A stretch of 25,179 nucleotides of DNA from Bacteroidaceae bacterium (lineage in GTDB: Bacteria > Bacteroidota > Bacteroidia > Bacteroidales > Bacteroidaceae). The notes under the pieces are model-generated. The model had not been told where the DNA came from and made no database searches. It saw nothing but the letters and a program-made list of their open reading frames with translations. Of the stretch, positions 1-8,255 are shown piece after piece (the stretch's first letter is position 1; each line of letters starts with the position of its first letter). The position numbers and the translations under genes are program-made. The DNA lies in the NCBI GenBank assembly GCA_900769465.1, contig CAAGGT010000281.1, forward strand, positions 1-25,179, given 5' to 3'.

Positions 1-579
1 CGTTGCCCTGCATACTTTGTAAAGTGGTCCGAGGTTGATTTCCTGCGTGCCGAGGGCGCATTGCGTGGTTGGAACATGGGCGGTACAGCCGAGGAGTTCT
101 ACAACCGCGGTATTGAGAATGCATACCTCGAAGACCCGATGGGCGGAACACCTTATTCAGAGTACGTATACGACTATATGCAGCGCGAAGAGCCTGTAGC
201 CTACACAAGCGTAGACCCGATAGGTGACGGTGCCCCCTGGGAGAGCGTTACAAAGATTGGCGTAAAATGGAACGAGGGCGATGACCAGGAGACAAAGCTG
301 GAGAAAATCATTACCCAGAAGTACCTTGCACTCTTCCCACTCTCAACAGAGGCTTGGACCGAGATGCGCCGTACCGGTTATCCCAAGATGTTCCCCGTGC
401 TGAATGCCGACGATGGCGACGGTTCCATCAAGCAGGGCGAAATTATCCGCCGCATTCCGTGGGTTCCAACAGACCCCATCGCACTCAACATGGTTGAGTT
501 CAGCGGAATCCCCGCACTTGGCGGCCCGGACGAGCAGGCTACACGCCTATGGTGGGACGTTGATGCACCTAATTTCTGA
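1..579 (+). CDS. SusD/RagB family nutrient-binding outer-membrane lipoprotein, C-terminal part
   Basis: The reading frame is open from the first base of the window, so this is the last 192 codons of a longer gene (family members are usually 500-650 residues); its N-terminus and lipobox lie outside. The opening residues (KWSEVDFLRAEGALRGW) are the typical SusD C-terminal helix signature, and the end of the protein (IRRIPWVPTDPIALN, then a short WWD tail) fits the usual RagB/SusD closing region. SusD proteins sit on the outer membrane surface as a lid over a SusC TonB-dependent channel and capture oligosaccharides for import. A susC gene is therefore expected just upstream, outside the window. 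A strong terminator follows, and the next gene is a glycosidase, which suggests that the pair belongs to a polysaccharide-utilisation locus. An ATG or TTG inside the window is not the true start. Confidence 0.9.
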   Translation, partial: RCPAYFVKWSEVDFLRAEGALRGWNMGGTAEEFYNRGIENAYLEDPMGGTPYSEYVYDYMQREEPVAYTSVDPIGDGAPWESVTKIGVKWNEGDDQETKLEKIITQKYLALFPLSTEAWTEMRRTGYPKMFPVLNADDGDGSIKQGEIIRRIPWVPTDPIALNMVEFSGIPALGGPDEQATRLWWDVDAPNF

Positions 580-597
580 TAATAATCAACATTCAAT

Positions 598-637
598 AAA
601 GACACTCGCGGATTTTGAAATCCGCGAGTGTCTTTTG
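598..637 (+). terminator. Rho-independent terminator after the susD-like gene
   Basis: Arms at 601-615 and 618-632 form an essentially perfect stem with a tiny apical loop. It is extended by AAA at 598-600 pairing with TTT at 633-635 and followed by TTTTG. It ends the SusD transcript and separates it from the glycosidase gene. Confidence 0.9.
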
Positions 638-888
638 TTATTCACAATGCACACAAAAAAAGAACCATTCTAAAAGACTACGAAACAGAAACAAAACAAG
701 CATAAAATAATATAACAAAAAGTTGGTATTTTTCAATAAAATAACGATATTTGCTTTATCTAAACCATGTTGGACAAATACCGGAATGACACATTGTAAA
801 GCCCGGCCGTACCATTGACTGAATTTAGACACCAAGAACTTGACGATTAAAATTATTTTATTTACAAACTAACCAAATCAACAACTTT
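638..888 (+). promoter_or_regulatory. AT-rich intergenic region with a candidate promoter for the GH85 gene
   Basis: This 251-base gap holds no ORF that I would support. The best promoter candidate is a -33-like GTTG at 722-725, a 20-base spacer, and GATATTTG at 746-753 (seven of eight matches to TAnnTTTG). It would give a leader of about 125 bases. The last 35 bases before the start codon are A-rich with no Shine-Dalgarno sequence, which is common for highly expressed Bacteroidales genes. The promoter assignment is tentative. Confidence 0.35.
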
Positions 889-3800
889 ATGAAAAAGATT
901 TACTTAGTGCTCTTCACGCTCTTGTGTACCGTTTTTGCGGCACAGGCAGCCAAGGTGACCGATTTGTCACAGTTGAGCGACGACAAGTTGTACACAATCC
1001 GTTCGGAGCGTGCTTTCTTGTTGTACCACAACAATACCCTTGCATCAAGCAATGGTAAAGCAGTTAGCGCAACACGCAACCCAAAGGACGCCAACCAGCA
1101 GTTCCAAATCAAGAAGAGTGGCTCAAGCTATCTTCTTTACAGTGTCGGTGCAAAAAAGTACCTTATGGTTCAGCGCGAGAACACTGTTACCTGGAATGCC
1201 ACCCGTGGTTCTAACCTCACAATCACAAGCACAGGTAGTGCAGCCTATCCTTGGAAACTCAAAATCGGTAGCTTCTACCTTAACTCACAGGACCCCAACC
1301 AGACAGATACAGGTCTTGTAATTGATAGTTGGTCAACAACCGATGCCGGTAACAGCTACATCATTGAGGAGGTAACAGACGAAGAAGAAGGTGGTGGAGA
1401 AGCAGCCGACAGCGAAGAGGTTTATGACTTCGCAGGCTTTGGCGATGAGAAACTTTTGAACCTTTTCTACAGCGCATTGCAACAGGGTCGCAACTACCCC
1501 ACAATGGAGGAGTTTGCAGCAGCAGGTATCCAGGCTTCTGACATTGCATTCGTCCGTTCACACGTTCGCCGTGCAAACATTATGAGCCGCGAAGACCGTT
1601 TGAGAAAAGAGACATACGTAAACCGCAACCTTTGGATGAACACTGCTATGGACTATGGCAAGCACGCATCTGTAGGCTACCCTGTAGACAAGTTCAATTC
1701 AGAGGTCTTCTCAATGTGGCAATACACCAATTTGTGGGGTTCTTGGAACCACTCAATTTTCACAGCTCCCGGTGCTTGGGTAGATGCCGCTCACCGCAAC
1801 GGAACAGACATTATGAGCGGTATCAAGTTCTTTGACACAACAGGTGGCCGCCAAGAGGGTGCAGCATCATACGAAGCACTTATCTCAAAGAAGGATGCAA
1901 ATGGAAACTACATGTATGTAAAGCCACTTATCAACATCTTGATGTTCTTTGGTTCAGATGGTATCAACTACAACTGGGAGGACACGGGCTATGGCGATAA
2001 TGATGTTGTACAGTTCCACAAGGCTCTATACAGATATGCTGCCGAAGTTGGTTTTGATAGCTATCATAGCGGTATTTACACGAGTGTTTCAAACTTGACA
2101 AGCAGCCAAACCTCAACCATAGATGCTCTCTATGGTACAAAAACAACAGGCAAAACACACGACCTCATGCTGAACTATTCTGCAAATGATATTGCATACA
2201 ATTTGGGCGAGACATATAACGCAGTAAAAGCCGCATATGGTGAGGCTGACGGTGTATACGCGGGCGTATATTTCGCAAGTATGGACCGTCGCTGGAACAA
2301 CCTTGAGGGCAACAACACTGGTATCTGCCTTTGGGGTGACCACGACATAAACCGTTTCAATCAGTTCAACACCGGCGATGGTGTATATGATATGCTTGGC
2401 AACTATCAAAGACTGCTTGAGCGTGGCTTCTCTGGAGGTAATCGCAACCCGGCGACACTGCCTGCACTAAGCAACACAGGCAACAATTGGGTAACAGATA
2501 ACGGAAAGCTTCCTTTGCAGACATTCGCTGGTTTTGCGCATTGGATTCCCGAGCGTTCAGCTATCCAGGGCGATATGCATTTCCGCACACACTTCACACT
2601 CGGTAACGGTGACCGCTACTACTACAAGGGCAAGAACTCACACAACAGCGAGTGGTACAATATGGGTGCTCAAGACATCGTTCCAACATACCGTTGGTTG
2701 CGCTACAAGAGCAACACAACAACTGTAAGCACAGACATTGACGTGAACTACACACACCTTGACGCTTACACAGGTGGTTCTTGTATCGAGCTCACAGGTG
2801 CCGCTACATCAGCAGGTACAGACATCATCCTCTACAAGACAAACCTTGTAGCAGGCGAAGGCGCATACGCAAAGCTCGCTGTCAAGACTTTGAAGAATGT
2901 AAAGGCATCTAACCTTTACCTCATTGTGAGAAAAGGCAGCAACACTTGGTTGGAGTTCCCATACGGTGACCTCGCAGGCAACACTTGGGAAGAGAAGAAG
3001 ATTGCCCTCAACGGTATCAACAAGGGTGACGTTATCGAGCGCATCGGTCTTCGCGTAAAGGGCAGCAACAACGACTACCAGCTCTATGTAGGTAAGCTTG
3101 AGCTCAACGACGAGACATACATCGACCCGGCAGCAGTCAAGGACCTTGTTGCAGAGGTCAAGAACGAGACAAAGAGCACAATGAACCTGAAGCTTCACTG
3201 GGATGTCGATGCAACAGCAAAGACACGTGCAAACTGGGGCTTGGTTTACAATGACGAGGCTAATATCGACCACTTTGAGGTATTGTACAAGAACGGCGAG
3301 GACGGTAAGGTTTCACTTGTCGGTACAACATCACAGTGGGCAACATTCGTGGGCAACATTGAGTTCGCAAGCGTAAACGACGTTCCATTCATTGGTGTAC
3401 GTTCGGTATCAACCGACCTCAAGACATACTCTCCAATTGTTTGGGTTGAGGTTCCACGTGGCAACCAGGCAAGCCTGCCCGAGAAGGTTGAGGAGGATAC
3501 ATACGGTATCAGCCAGATGGACCCCGCATCAAACGGTGCAGACGCAGCACGCGCACAGCGTTTTGTTTCAAAGGTTACAACAACCGGCGCAGTAAGGAAC
3601 TTGAACTACACAGCCAGCAGTCCTGTTGCCGATGGCACACAGTATGCCGATGCACGCAGCCACGTTCTTGAGATTGAGCAGGGCCAGAACATCACAATGA
3701 CAATAGTTGGTGCAAACTATGAAGACGGTTTGAAATGGTGCTATGGTGGAGGTTGGTTGGACCTCAATGGTAGCGGTGACTTTGACCACCCACTACCTGT

Positions 3801-4362
3801 TGAGCGCACAGCAGCCGAAATTGCAAAGGGCAAGACCGAGGTTGACCCCGAGGGCGAGCGCATCTTCTTCGTTGGTACACACGAGTCTGCAACACCGGAG
3901 ATTCAGAACCCCGGTATCACCTTCACATTCAAAGTTCCGACAGATGCAACTCCCGGCGACAGCCGCTTGCGTATTATATTCTCTGATGCTTGGTTTGCCG
4001 GTGCATTCAACCCTACAGGTTTGACAAACAAGGGCTTCACAATTGACTTTAGTGTCAAAATTACAGGTAACAACCCGGGCCGCAAGCCAGCTGATACACG
4101 CGACCATGGCGTAGCAGACGAGCCAGAGTTTTTGAGCGGCAATACATCAATCGAGGAGGTTGCAGGTGAAATCTCTACAGCCGAGGGCTTTGAGGGTGCT
4201 ATTGAAATTGCCAACGCAGACGTAGCTTGGATTTACACTGTTGACGGCAAGTTGGTTGAGTTCGTTAAGAACCCTGCAACAGTTGCAGCAGAAGCCGGTG
4301 TTTACGTAGTCAAGATGCAGCTTGGCAATGTAATCCGCAGCGCAAAGGTATTGGTTAAGTAA
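889..4362 (+). CDS. Secreted GH85 endo-beta-N-acetylglucosaminidase, multidomain
   Basis: A 1157-residue protein that probably cuts the chitobiose core of N-glycans. Residues 1-20 are a type I signal peptide ending AQA, with no lipobox. About 25-162 resembles a ricin/RICIN-like beta-trefoil, followed by an acidic linker. The GH85 catalytic region spans roughly 235-720: AAHRNG at about 300-305, then DGINYNWE at 357-364, which matches the family DGxxxNxE signature and places the substrate-assisting Asn at N362 and the acid/base Glu at E364. The downstream segment around 550-600 (HFTLGNGDRYYYKG, then QDIVPTYRWL) is also GH85-like. About 745-860 looks fibronectin-like and 870-1065 looks like a GEVED module. 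The last 70 residues (VDGKLV ... GVYVVKM ... AKVLVK) resemble a type IX secretion sorting tail. The gene follows a SusD-like gene but has its own terminator, so N-glycan foraging is inferred. Confidence 0.82.
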   Translation: MKKIYLVLFTLLCTVFAAQAAKVTDLSQLSDDKLYTIRSERAFLLYHNNTLASSNGKAVSATRNPKDANQQFQIKKSGSSYLLYSVGAKKYLMVQRENTVTWNATRGSNLTITSTGSAAYPWKLKIGSFYLNSQDPNQTDTGLVIDSWSTTDAGNSYIIEEVTDEEEGGGEAADSEEVYDFAGFGDEKLLNLFYSALQQGRNYPTMEEFAAAGIQASDIAFVRSHVRRANIMSREDRLRKETYVNRNLWMNTAMDYGKHASVGYPVDKFNSEVFSMWQYTNLWGSWNHSIFTAPGAWVDAAHRNGTDIMSGIKFFDTTGGRQEGAASYEALISKKDANGNYMYVKPLINILMFFGSDGINYNWEDTGYGDNDVVQFHKALYRYAAEVGFDSYHSGIYTSVSNLTSSQTSTIDALYGTKTTGKTHDLMLNYSANDIAYNLGETYNAVKAAYGEADGVYAGVYFASMDRRWNNLEGNNTGICLWGDHDINRFNQFNTGDGVYDMLGNYQRLLERGFSGGNRNPATLPALSNTGNNWVTDNGKLPLQTFAGFAHWIPERSAIQGDMHFRTHFTLGNGDRYYYKGKNSHNSEWYNMGAQDIVPTYRWLRYKSNTTTVSTDIDVNYTHLDAYTGGSCIELTGAATSAGTDIILYKTNLVAGEGAYAKLAVKTLKNVKASNLYLIVRKGSNTWLEFPYGDLAGNTWEEKKIALNGINKGDVIERIGLRVKGSNNDYQLYVGKLELNDETYIDPAAVKDLVAEVKNETKSTMNLKLHWDVDATAKTRANWGLVYNDEANIDHFEVLYKNGEDGKVSLVGTTSQWATFVGNIEFASVNDVPFIGVRSVSTDLKTYSPIVWVEVPRGNQASLPEKVEEDTYGISQMDPASNGADAARAQRFVSKVTTTGAVRNLNYTASSPVADGTQYADARSHVLEIEQGQNITMTIVGANYEDGLKWCYGGGWLDLNGSGDFDHPLPVERTAAEIAKGKTEVDPEGERIFFVGTHESATPEIQNPGITFTFKVPTDATPGDSRLRIIFSDAWFAGAFNPTGLTNKGFTIDFSVKITGNNPGRKPADTRDHGVADEPEFLSGNTSIEEVAGEISTAEGFEGAIEIANADVAWIYTVDGKLVEFVKNPATVAAEAGVYVVKMQLGNVIRSAKVLVK

Positions 4363-4389
4363 TAAACAATACACTTGAGAAACATAATG

Positions 4390-4422
4390 GTAGTGCGCCT
4401 TTTGGGGCGCACTACTTTTTTT
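4390..4422 (+). terminator. Rho-independent terminator after the GH85 gene
   Basis: A 10-bp perfect stem, GTAGTGCGCC at 4390-4399 with GGCGCACTAC at 4406-4415, has a six-base loop and is followed by seven T residues. The loop contains the TTTG that serves as the -33 box of the next gene's promoter. Confidence 0.92.
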
Positions 4423-4431
4423 GTATCTTCG
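4401..4431 (+). promoter_or_regulatory. Bacteroidetes-type promoter for the NhaC-like gene
   Basis: TTTG at 4401-4404, a 19-base spacer, and TATCTTCG at 4424-4431 (one mismatch to TAnnTTTG). The predicted start is near 4438, leaving a leader of under 20 bases before the ATG at 4456. The promoter is embedded in the preceding terminator. Confidence 0.6.
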
Positions 4432-4455
4432 CGCAGGCAAAACTCACAAGGCACT

Positions 4456-5745
4456 ATGCAAAAGATAAACACACGTCGCGGGCTGCTTGCCCTTTCACCA
4501 ATCGTGGTACTGCTCACAATATACCTTGCCGGCTCCATAATTGCCGGTGATTTCTACCGCATACCCATAGCTACGGCATTCATCACAGCATCAATATACG
4601 CCATAGCCATGACACGTAGCACCACACTCGACAAGCGGATTGAACAATTCTCAAAGGGTGCAGCCAACACACGCATAATGTACATGATATGGATATTCGT
4701 GCTTGCAGGAGCCTTTGCCGCGCTTGCAAAGGCTATGGGCGCAGTGGATGCCACAGTACAACTGACGTTGAATCTCATTCCAAGCAACTACTTGCCTGCG
4801 GGAATATTCATTGCAGCCTGTTTCATTTCGCTATCCATTGGTACATCGGTCGGTACAATAGTGGCGCTGACCCCTGTGGTCACCGCACTTGCCACAAGAA
4901 TGAACTGCGACACGGCGTGGCTTGTGGCCATAGTTGTGGGTGGTGCTTTCTTCGGTGACAACCTCTCGTTCATTTCGGACACCACCATAGCCGCCACACA
5001 GACACAAGGCTGTTCAATGCGCAGCAAGTTCCGCACCAATATAAGGCTTGTGATGCCGGCAGCCGTTGCGACACTGCTGCTGTATGCCTTCAGCGGCAAT
5101 GGCATCGATGAGATTGAAACGACGGCCATCACCCTGAACGACACCTTGAAGTGCATCCCCTATCTCGCAGTCATCGTGTGCGCCCTGATTGGAATAAACG
5201 TGCTGTTGGTGCTTATCATCGGCATTCTCATTTCGGGAGTAATGGGCATAGCCTTCGGCACGGTAGACGGAATAAGCATCTTCACCGAGATGGGCAACGG
5301 CATTATGGGAATGACTGAGCTTATCCTTGTGACAATGCTTGCCGGCGGACTCCTGGAGATTGTGCGTATAAACGGCGGCATTGACTACCTCATACGTATT
5401 GTCACCCTGCGTATGCGTTCAAAGCGTGCAGCTGAATTTGCTATCACTGCATTGACTGCACTTGCCAATGTTTGCACAGCAAACAACACAATTGCAATTT
5501 TGACCGTGGCCGACATTTCGCGCGACATATCAAAGAAGTTCGGTATCCAGCCACGCCGCACCGCGAGCCTGATGGACACGACATCGTGCTTTGTACAGGG
5601 CATAATACCATATGGAGCCCAGCTGCTCATTGCATCTGGGCTTGCAAAGATTTCGCCACTGGAAATTATCCCCAGCCTCTACTACCCCATGTGCATTGGG
5701 GTGATGGTTGTGGTCTCTATCCTTGTGAAGAGAAAATCAGTTTGA
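4456..5745 (+). CDS. NhaC-family Na+/H+ antiporter-like membrane protein
   Basis: A polytopic inner-membrane protein of 429 residues with about ten to twelve hydrophobic segments. The segment at about 168-186, GDNLSFISDTTIAATQTQG, corresponds to the conserved NhaC/MleN motif (GDKLSPLSDTT in better-studied members), so cation/proton or organic-acid-coupled exchange is likely. The substrate cannot be read from the sequence. The frame is open back to 4375, but that extension runs through the terminator and promoter, so the ATG at 4456 is preferred. The gene is monocistronic: its own promoter lies in the previous terminator, and the downstream hairpin at 5822-5861 separates it from the convergent rpsO. 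Confidence 0.83.
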   Translation: MQKINTRRGLLALSPIVVLLTIYLAGSIIAGDFYRIPIATAFITASIYAIAMTRSTTLDKRIEQFSKGAANTRIMYMIWIFVLAGAFAALAKAMGAVDATVQLTLNLIPSNYLPAGIFIAACFISLSIGTSVGTIVALTPVVTALATRMNCDTAWLVAIVVGGAFFGDNLSFISDTTIAATQTQGCSMRSKFRTNIRLVMPAAVATLLLYAFSGNGIDEIETTAITLNDTLKCIPYLAVIVCALIGINVLLVLIIGILISGVMGIAFGTVDGISIFTEMGNGIMGMTELILVTMLAGGLLEIVRINGGIDYLIRIVTLRMRSKRAAEFAITALTALANVCTANNTIAILTVADISRDISKKFGIQPRRTASLMDTTSCFVQGIIPYGAQLLIASGLAKISPLEIIPSLYYPMCIGVMVVVSILVKRKSV

Positions 5746-5821
5746 GGATAGAATTGCCGAAAAGTTTCAGAGGCATTTCGGTTGAGCCTCACTTTTACTT
5801 TCTACCATTTACATTATAAAT

Positions 5822-5861
5822 AAAAAAATCGCGGGACTTCCGAATGGAAATCCCGCGATTT
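5822..5861 (-). terminator. Terminator of rpsO
   Basis: Arms 5826-5836 and 5851-5861 are perfectly complementary (AAATCGCGGGA and its partner), with an inner TTCC/GGAA pairing. Read on the minus strand the hairpin runs into a T-tract (the A-run at 5822-5828). It may also stop readthrough from the antiporter gene, although the plus-strand side lacks a long T-run. Confidence 0.88.
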
Positions 5862-5879
5862 AATCTTACTTGACGCAGA

Positions 5880-6149
5880 TTATCTACGCAAGCCGAGCTT
5901 GGCTACGATAGCACGGTAGCGGTTGATGTCACGCTCCTTGAGATAGTTAAGGAGTGAACGACGCTTACCTACCAACATTGTCAAAGCTCTCTGTGTGCTA
6001 TAATCCTTACGGTTAGCCTTGAGGTGCTCCGTCAAATGTGCAATACGGTATGAGAACAATGCAATCTGGCTCTCAGCTGAACCAGTATCAGTGTTAGACG
6101 TTCCGTATGTGCCAAAGATCTCTTTCTTTTTCTCTGAATCCAAATACAT
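5880..6149 (-). CDS. rpsO: 30S ribosomal protein S15
   Basis: An 89-residue protein of exactly the usual S15 length. It is recognisable by TGSAESQIALFSYRIAHLTEHLK in the first half and GKRRSLLNYLKERDINRYRAIVAKLGLRR at the end, the segment that contacts 16S rRNA and helps to organise the 30S platform. The minus-strand frame is open well upstream, but the conserved start MYLDSEKKK places the ATG at 6147-6149. It is a single-gene unit with a strong promoter at 6235-6265 and a terminator right after the stop. The leader of about 80 bases carries a GC-rich hairpin (arms 6200-6205 and 6209-6214). S15 autoregulates through its leader in several bacteria; whether it does so here is a guess. Confidence 0.97.
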   Translation of the reverse strand: MYLDSEKKKEIFGTYGTSNTDTGSAESQIALFSYRIAHLTEHLKANRKDYSTQRALTMLVGKRRSLLNYLKERDINRYRAIVAKLGLRR

Positions 6150-6199
6150 AATTTGAAGTTTTAAAAGGTTAAAAAAATATCTTTTGGCCGACAAATGAA

Positions 6200-6214
6200 T
6201 GCGCCCGGGGCGCA
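6200..6214 (-). promoter_or_regulatory. GC-rich hairpin in the rpsO leader, possible autoregulatory site
   Basis: TGCGCC at 6200-6205 pairs with GGCGCA at 6209-6214 around a three-base loop, inside the predicted 5' leader of rpsO. It stands out in an AT-rich leader. An S15-binding role is inferred only from known S15 autoregulation elsewhere. Confidence 0.3.
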
Positions 6215-6234
6215 CTATGTTGCCAACGCGGATG

Positions 6235-6265
6235 CAAAGATACAACCATTTTTTTGAACAGCAAT
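6235..6265 (-). promoter_or_regulatory. Bacteroidetes-type promoter of rpsO
   Basis: On the minus strand TATCTTTG (plus coordinates 6235-6242) matches TAnnTTTG perfectly. ATTG at 6262-6265 serves as the -33 box with a 19-base spacer. The predicted start is near 6228, giving a leader of about 80 bases. Confidence 0.72.
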
Positions 6266-6379
6266 CACTTTGCACTGTTTTTTTACAACAATCACCCGTC
6301 ACACACTCCAAAGAGAGTTTATTTCCAAACAAAAACACACAAAGAACGCTTGGACACTCTTTTTCTCGCTATTTTTGTG

Positions 6380-6404
6380 TAACTTTGCAGTCGCAAGCGA
6401 CTGC
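6380..6404 (+). promoter_or_regulatory. typA promoter -7 element with an overlapping palindrome
   Basis: TAACTTTG at 6380-6387 is a perfect -7 element. No convincing -33 TTTG lies 19-21 bases upstream. Starting at the last base of the element, an 18-bp perfect palindrome (GCAGTCGC at 6387-6394, GCGACTGC at 6397-6404 after its own start AA) spans the expected transcription start. It is either an operator-like site or, if fully transcribed, a 5'-terminal hairpin. Confidence 0.55.
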
Positions 6405-6455
6405 GATTCCACATTGCACGTTGCGCCCTATTTTGAACAAGGAAACAATTATCAT

Positions 6456-8252
6456 ATGCAGAATATTCGTAACATTGCTATCATAGCACACGTCGACCAC
6501 GGCAAGACAACACTTGTAGACAAACTGATGTTGGCAGGTAACCTGCTCAAGGAGCAGGACAATGACAAGCTCACACTCGACAACAACGAGTTGGAACGCG
6601 AGAGAGGTATAACCATCCTTTCAAAGAACGTATCCATACAGTACAAGAATACAAAAATCAACATAATTGACACTCCGGGACACAGCGACTTTGGCGGCGA
6701 GGTGGAACGAGTGCTGAATATGGCAGACGGCTGCATTCTGCTTGTAGATGCCTTTGAAGGCCCAATGCCACAGACACGTTTCGTGTTGCAGAAGGCATTG
6801 CAGATTGGACTGAAGCCCATTGTTGTTGTGAACAAGGTCGACAAGCCCAACTGCCGCCCCGAGGAGGTATATGAGATGGTGTTCGACCTTATGTTCTCGC
6901 TCGAGGCTACCGAGGAGCAGCTCGATTTCCCGGTACTCTACGGTAGTGCAAAGAACAACTGGATGAGTACCGACTGGCGCAACGAGACAACAGACCTCAC
7001 AGCCCTGCTCGATGCAATCCTTGAGCATATACCGGCACCCAAGCAACTGGAGGGAACGCCACAGATGCTCATTACATCGCTCGACTACTCTCCCTACACC
7101 GGCCGTATTGCCGTAGGACGTGTACACCGCGGCACACTCACCGAGGGTGCAAACGTTACACTCGTAAACCGCAATGGCGAACAGAGCAAAATGAAAATCA
7201 AGGAGCTGCACACCTTTGAGGGACTTGGCCGCTGCAAGACCGAGAGCGTATCATCGGGTGACATCTGCGCCATTGTGGGACTCGACAAATTCGAGATTGG
7301 TGACACCATCTGCGATTTTGAGAACCCCGAGGCATTGCCTCCCATCGCCATCGACGAGCCTACAATGAGTATGCTCTTCACCATCAACGACTCACCATTC
7401 TTTGGCAAAGAGGGCAAATTCGTGACATCGCGACACATACAGGATCGCCTTGACAAGGAGCTTGACAAGAACCTTGCCCTGCGTGTAAAGAAAGACCCCG
7501 ACGAGGATGCCTGGACAGTATTCGGCCGCGGAGTACTCCACCTCTCGGTACTCATTGAGACAATGCGCCGCGAAGGCTATGAGCTGCAGGTGGGCCAGCC
7601 ACAGGTAATATACAAGGAGATTGACGGTGTGAAGCACGAGCCCATCGAGGAACTCACCGTAAACGTCCCCACCGACTATTCAAGCAAAATCATCGATATG
7701 GTCACACGCCGCAAGGGCGAGATGCTCTCAATGGAAGCCCAGGCCGACCGCGTGAACATTGAGTTCAACATACCCTCGCGTGGCATCATCGGCCTGCGCA
7801 CCAACGTACTCACAGCATCGGCCGGCGAAGCAATCATGGCACACCGTTTCAAGGAGTACCAGCCATTCAAGGGCGATATCGAGCGCCGCACAAACGGCTC
7901 GTTGGTTGTAATGGAGAGCGGAACAGCGTTTGCGTATGCCATTGACAAGTTGCAGGAGCGCGGCAAGTTCTTCATCAGCCCGCAGGAGGATGTATACGCA
8001 GGACAGGTCGTGGGCGAACACATCCACGAGAACGACCTTGTCATCAACGTCACCAAGAGCAAGAAACTCACCAATATGCGTGCAAGCGGAAGCGACGACA
8101 AGGCCCGCATTGTGCCACCGGTAATCTTCTCGCTCGAGGAGGCACTGGAATACATCAAGGAGGATGAATACCTTGAGGTGACACCAAAGTCCATGCGTAT
8201 GCGTAAGATTATCCTTGACGAGATTGAGCGCAAGCGTGCAAACAAACAGTAA
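6456..8252 (+). CDS. typA: Translational GTPase TypA/BipA
   Basis: A 598-residue EF-G-like ribosome-associated GTPase, the normal length for TypA. The G domain shows HVDHGKTT (12-19), the ERGITI switch I region, DTPGHSDF (about 71-78) and NKVD (about 125-128). It is followed by the beta-barrel domain II, the two alpha/beta EF-G-type domains (NVPTDYSSKIIDMVTRRKG; FNIPSRGIIGLRT) and the TypA-specific C-terminus (NMRASGSDDKARIVPP). TypA assists 50S assembly and translation at low temperature or under stress. The frame is open 62 codons upstream, but the conserved MQNIRNIAIIAHVDHGK start and AAGGA ahead of it select the ATG at 6456. It opens a nine-gene co-directional run, with only three bases between its stop and the next ATG. 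Confidence 0.97.
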   Translation: MQNIRNIAIIAHVDHGKTTLVDKLMLAGNLLKEQDNDKLTLDNNELERERGITILSKNVSIQYKNTKINIIDTPGHSDFGGEVERVLNMADGCILLVDAFEGPMPQTRFVLQKALQIGLKPIVVVNKVDKPNCRPEEVYEMVFDLMFSLEATEEQLDFPVLYGSAKNNWMSTDWRNETTDLTALLDAILEHIPAPKQLEGTPQMLITSLDYSPYTGRIAVGRVHRGTLTEGANVTLVNRNGEQSKMKIKELHTFEGLGRCKTESVSSGDICAIVGLDKFEIGDTICDFENPEALPPIAIDEPTMSMLFTINDSPFFGKEGKFVTSRHIQDRLDKELDKNLALRVKKDPDEDAWTVFGRGVLHLSVLIETMRREGYELQVGQPQVIYKEIDGVKHEPIEELTVNVPTDYSSKIIDMVTRRKGEMLSMEAQADRVNIEFNIPSRGIIGLRTNVLTASAGEAIMAHRFKEYQPFKGDIERRTNGSLVVMESGTAFAYAIDKLQERGKFFISPQEDVYAGQVVGEHIHENDLVINVTKSKKLTNMRASGSDDKARIVPPVIFSLEEALEYIKEDEYLEVTPKSMRMRKIILDEIERKRANKQ

Positions 8253-8255
8253 CCG

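Noticed and set aside
2809..3273. Long minus-strand frame (154 codons) inside the GH85 gene, and similar antisense frames throughout (for example 6621-7211, 15619-16185)
   Set aside because: They are shadows of strongly coding plus-strand genes, with Cys/Val/Leu-rich unnatural composition and no start signals.
4375..4455. 27-codon N-terminal extension of the NhaC-like protein
   Set aside because: It would be translated from the terminator hairpin and promoter; the ATG at 4456 gives a normal membrane-protein start.
6270..6455. N-terminal extension of TypA (62 more codons)
   Set aside because: It spans the -7 element and the palindrome; TypA proteins begin at MQNIRNIAIIAH.
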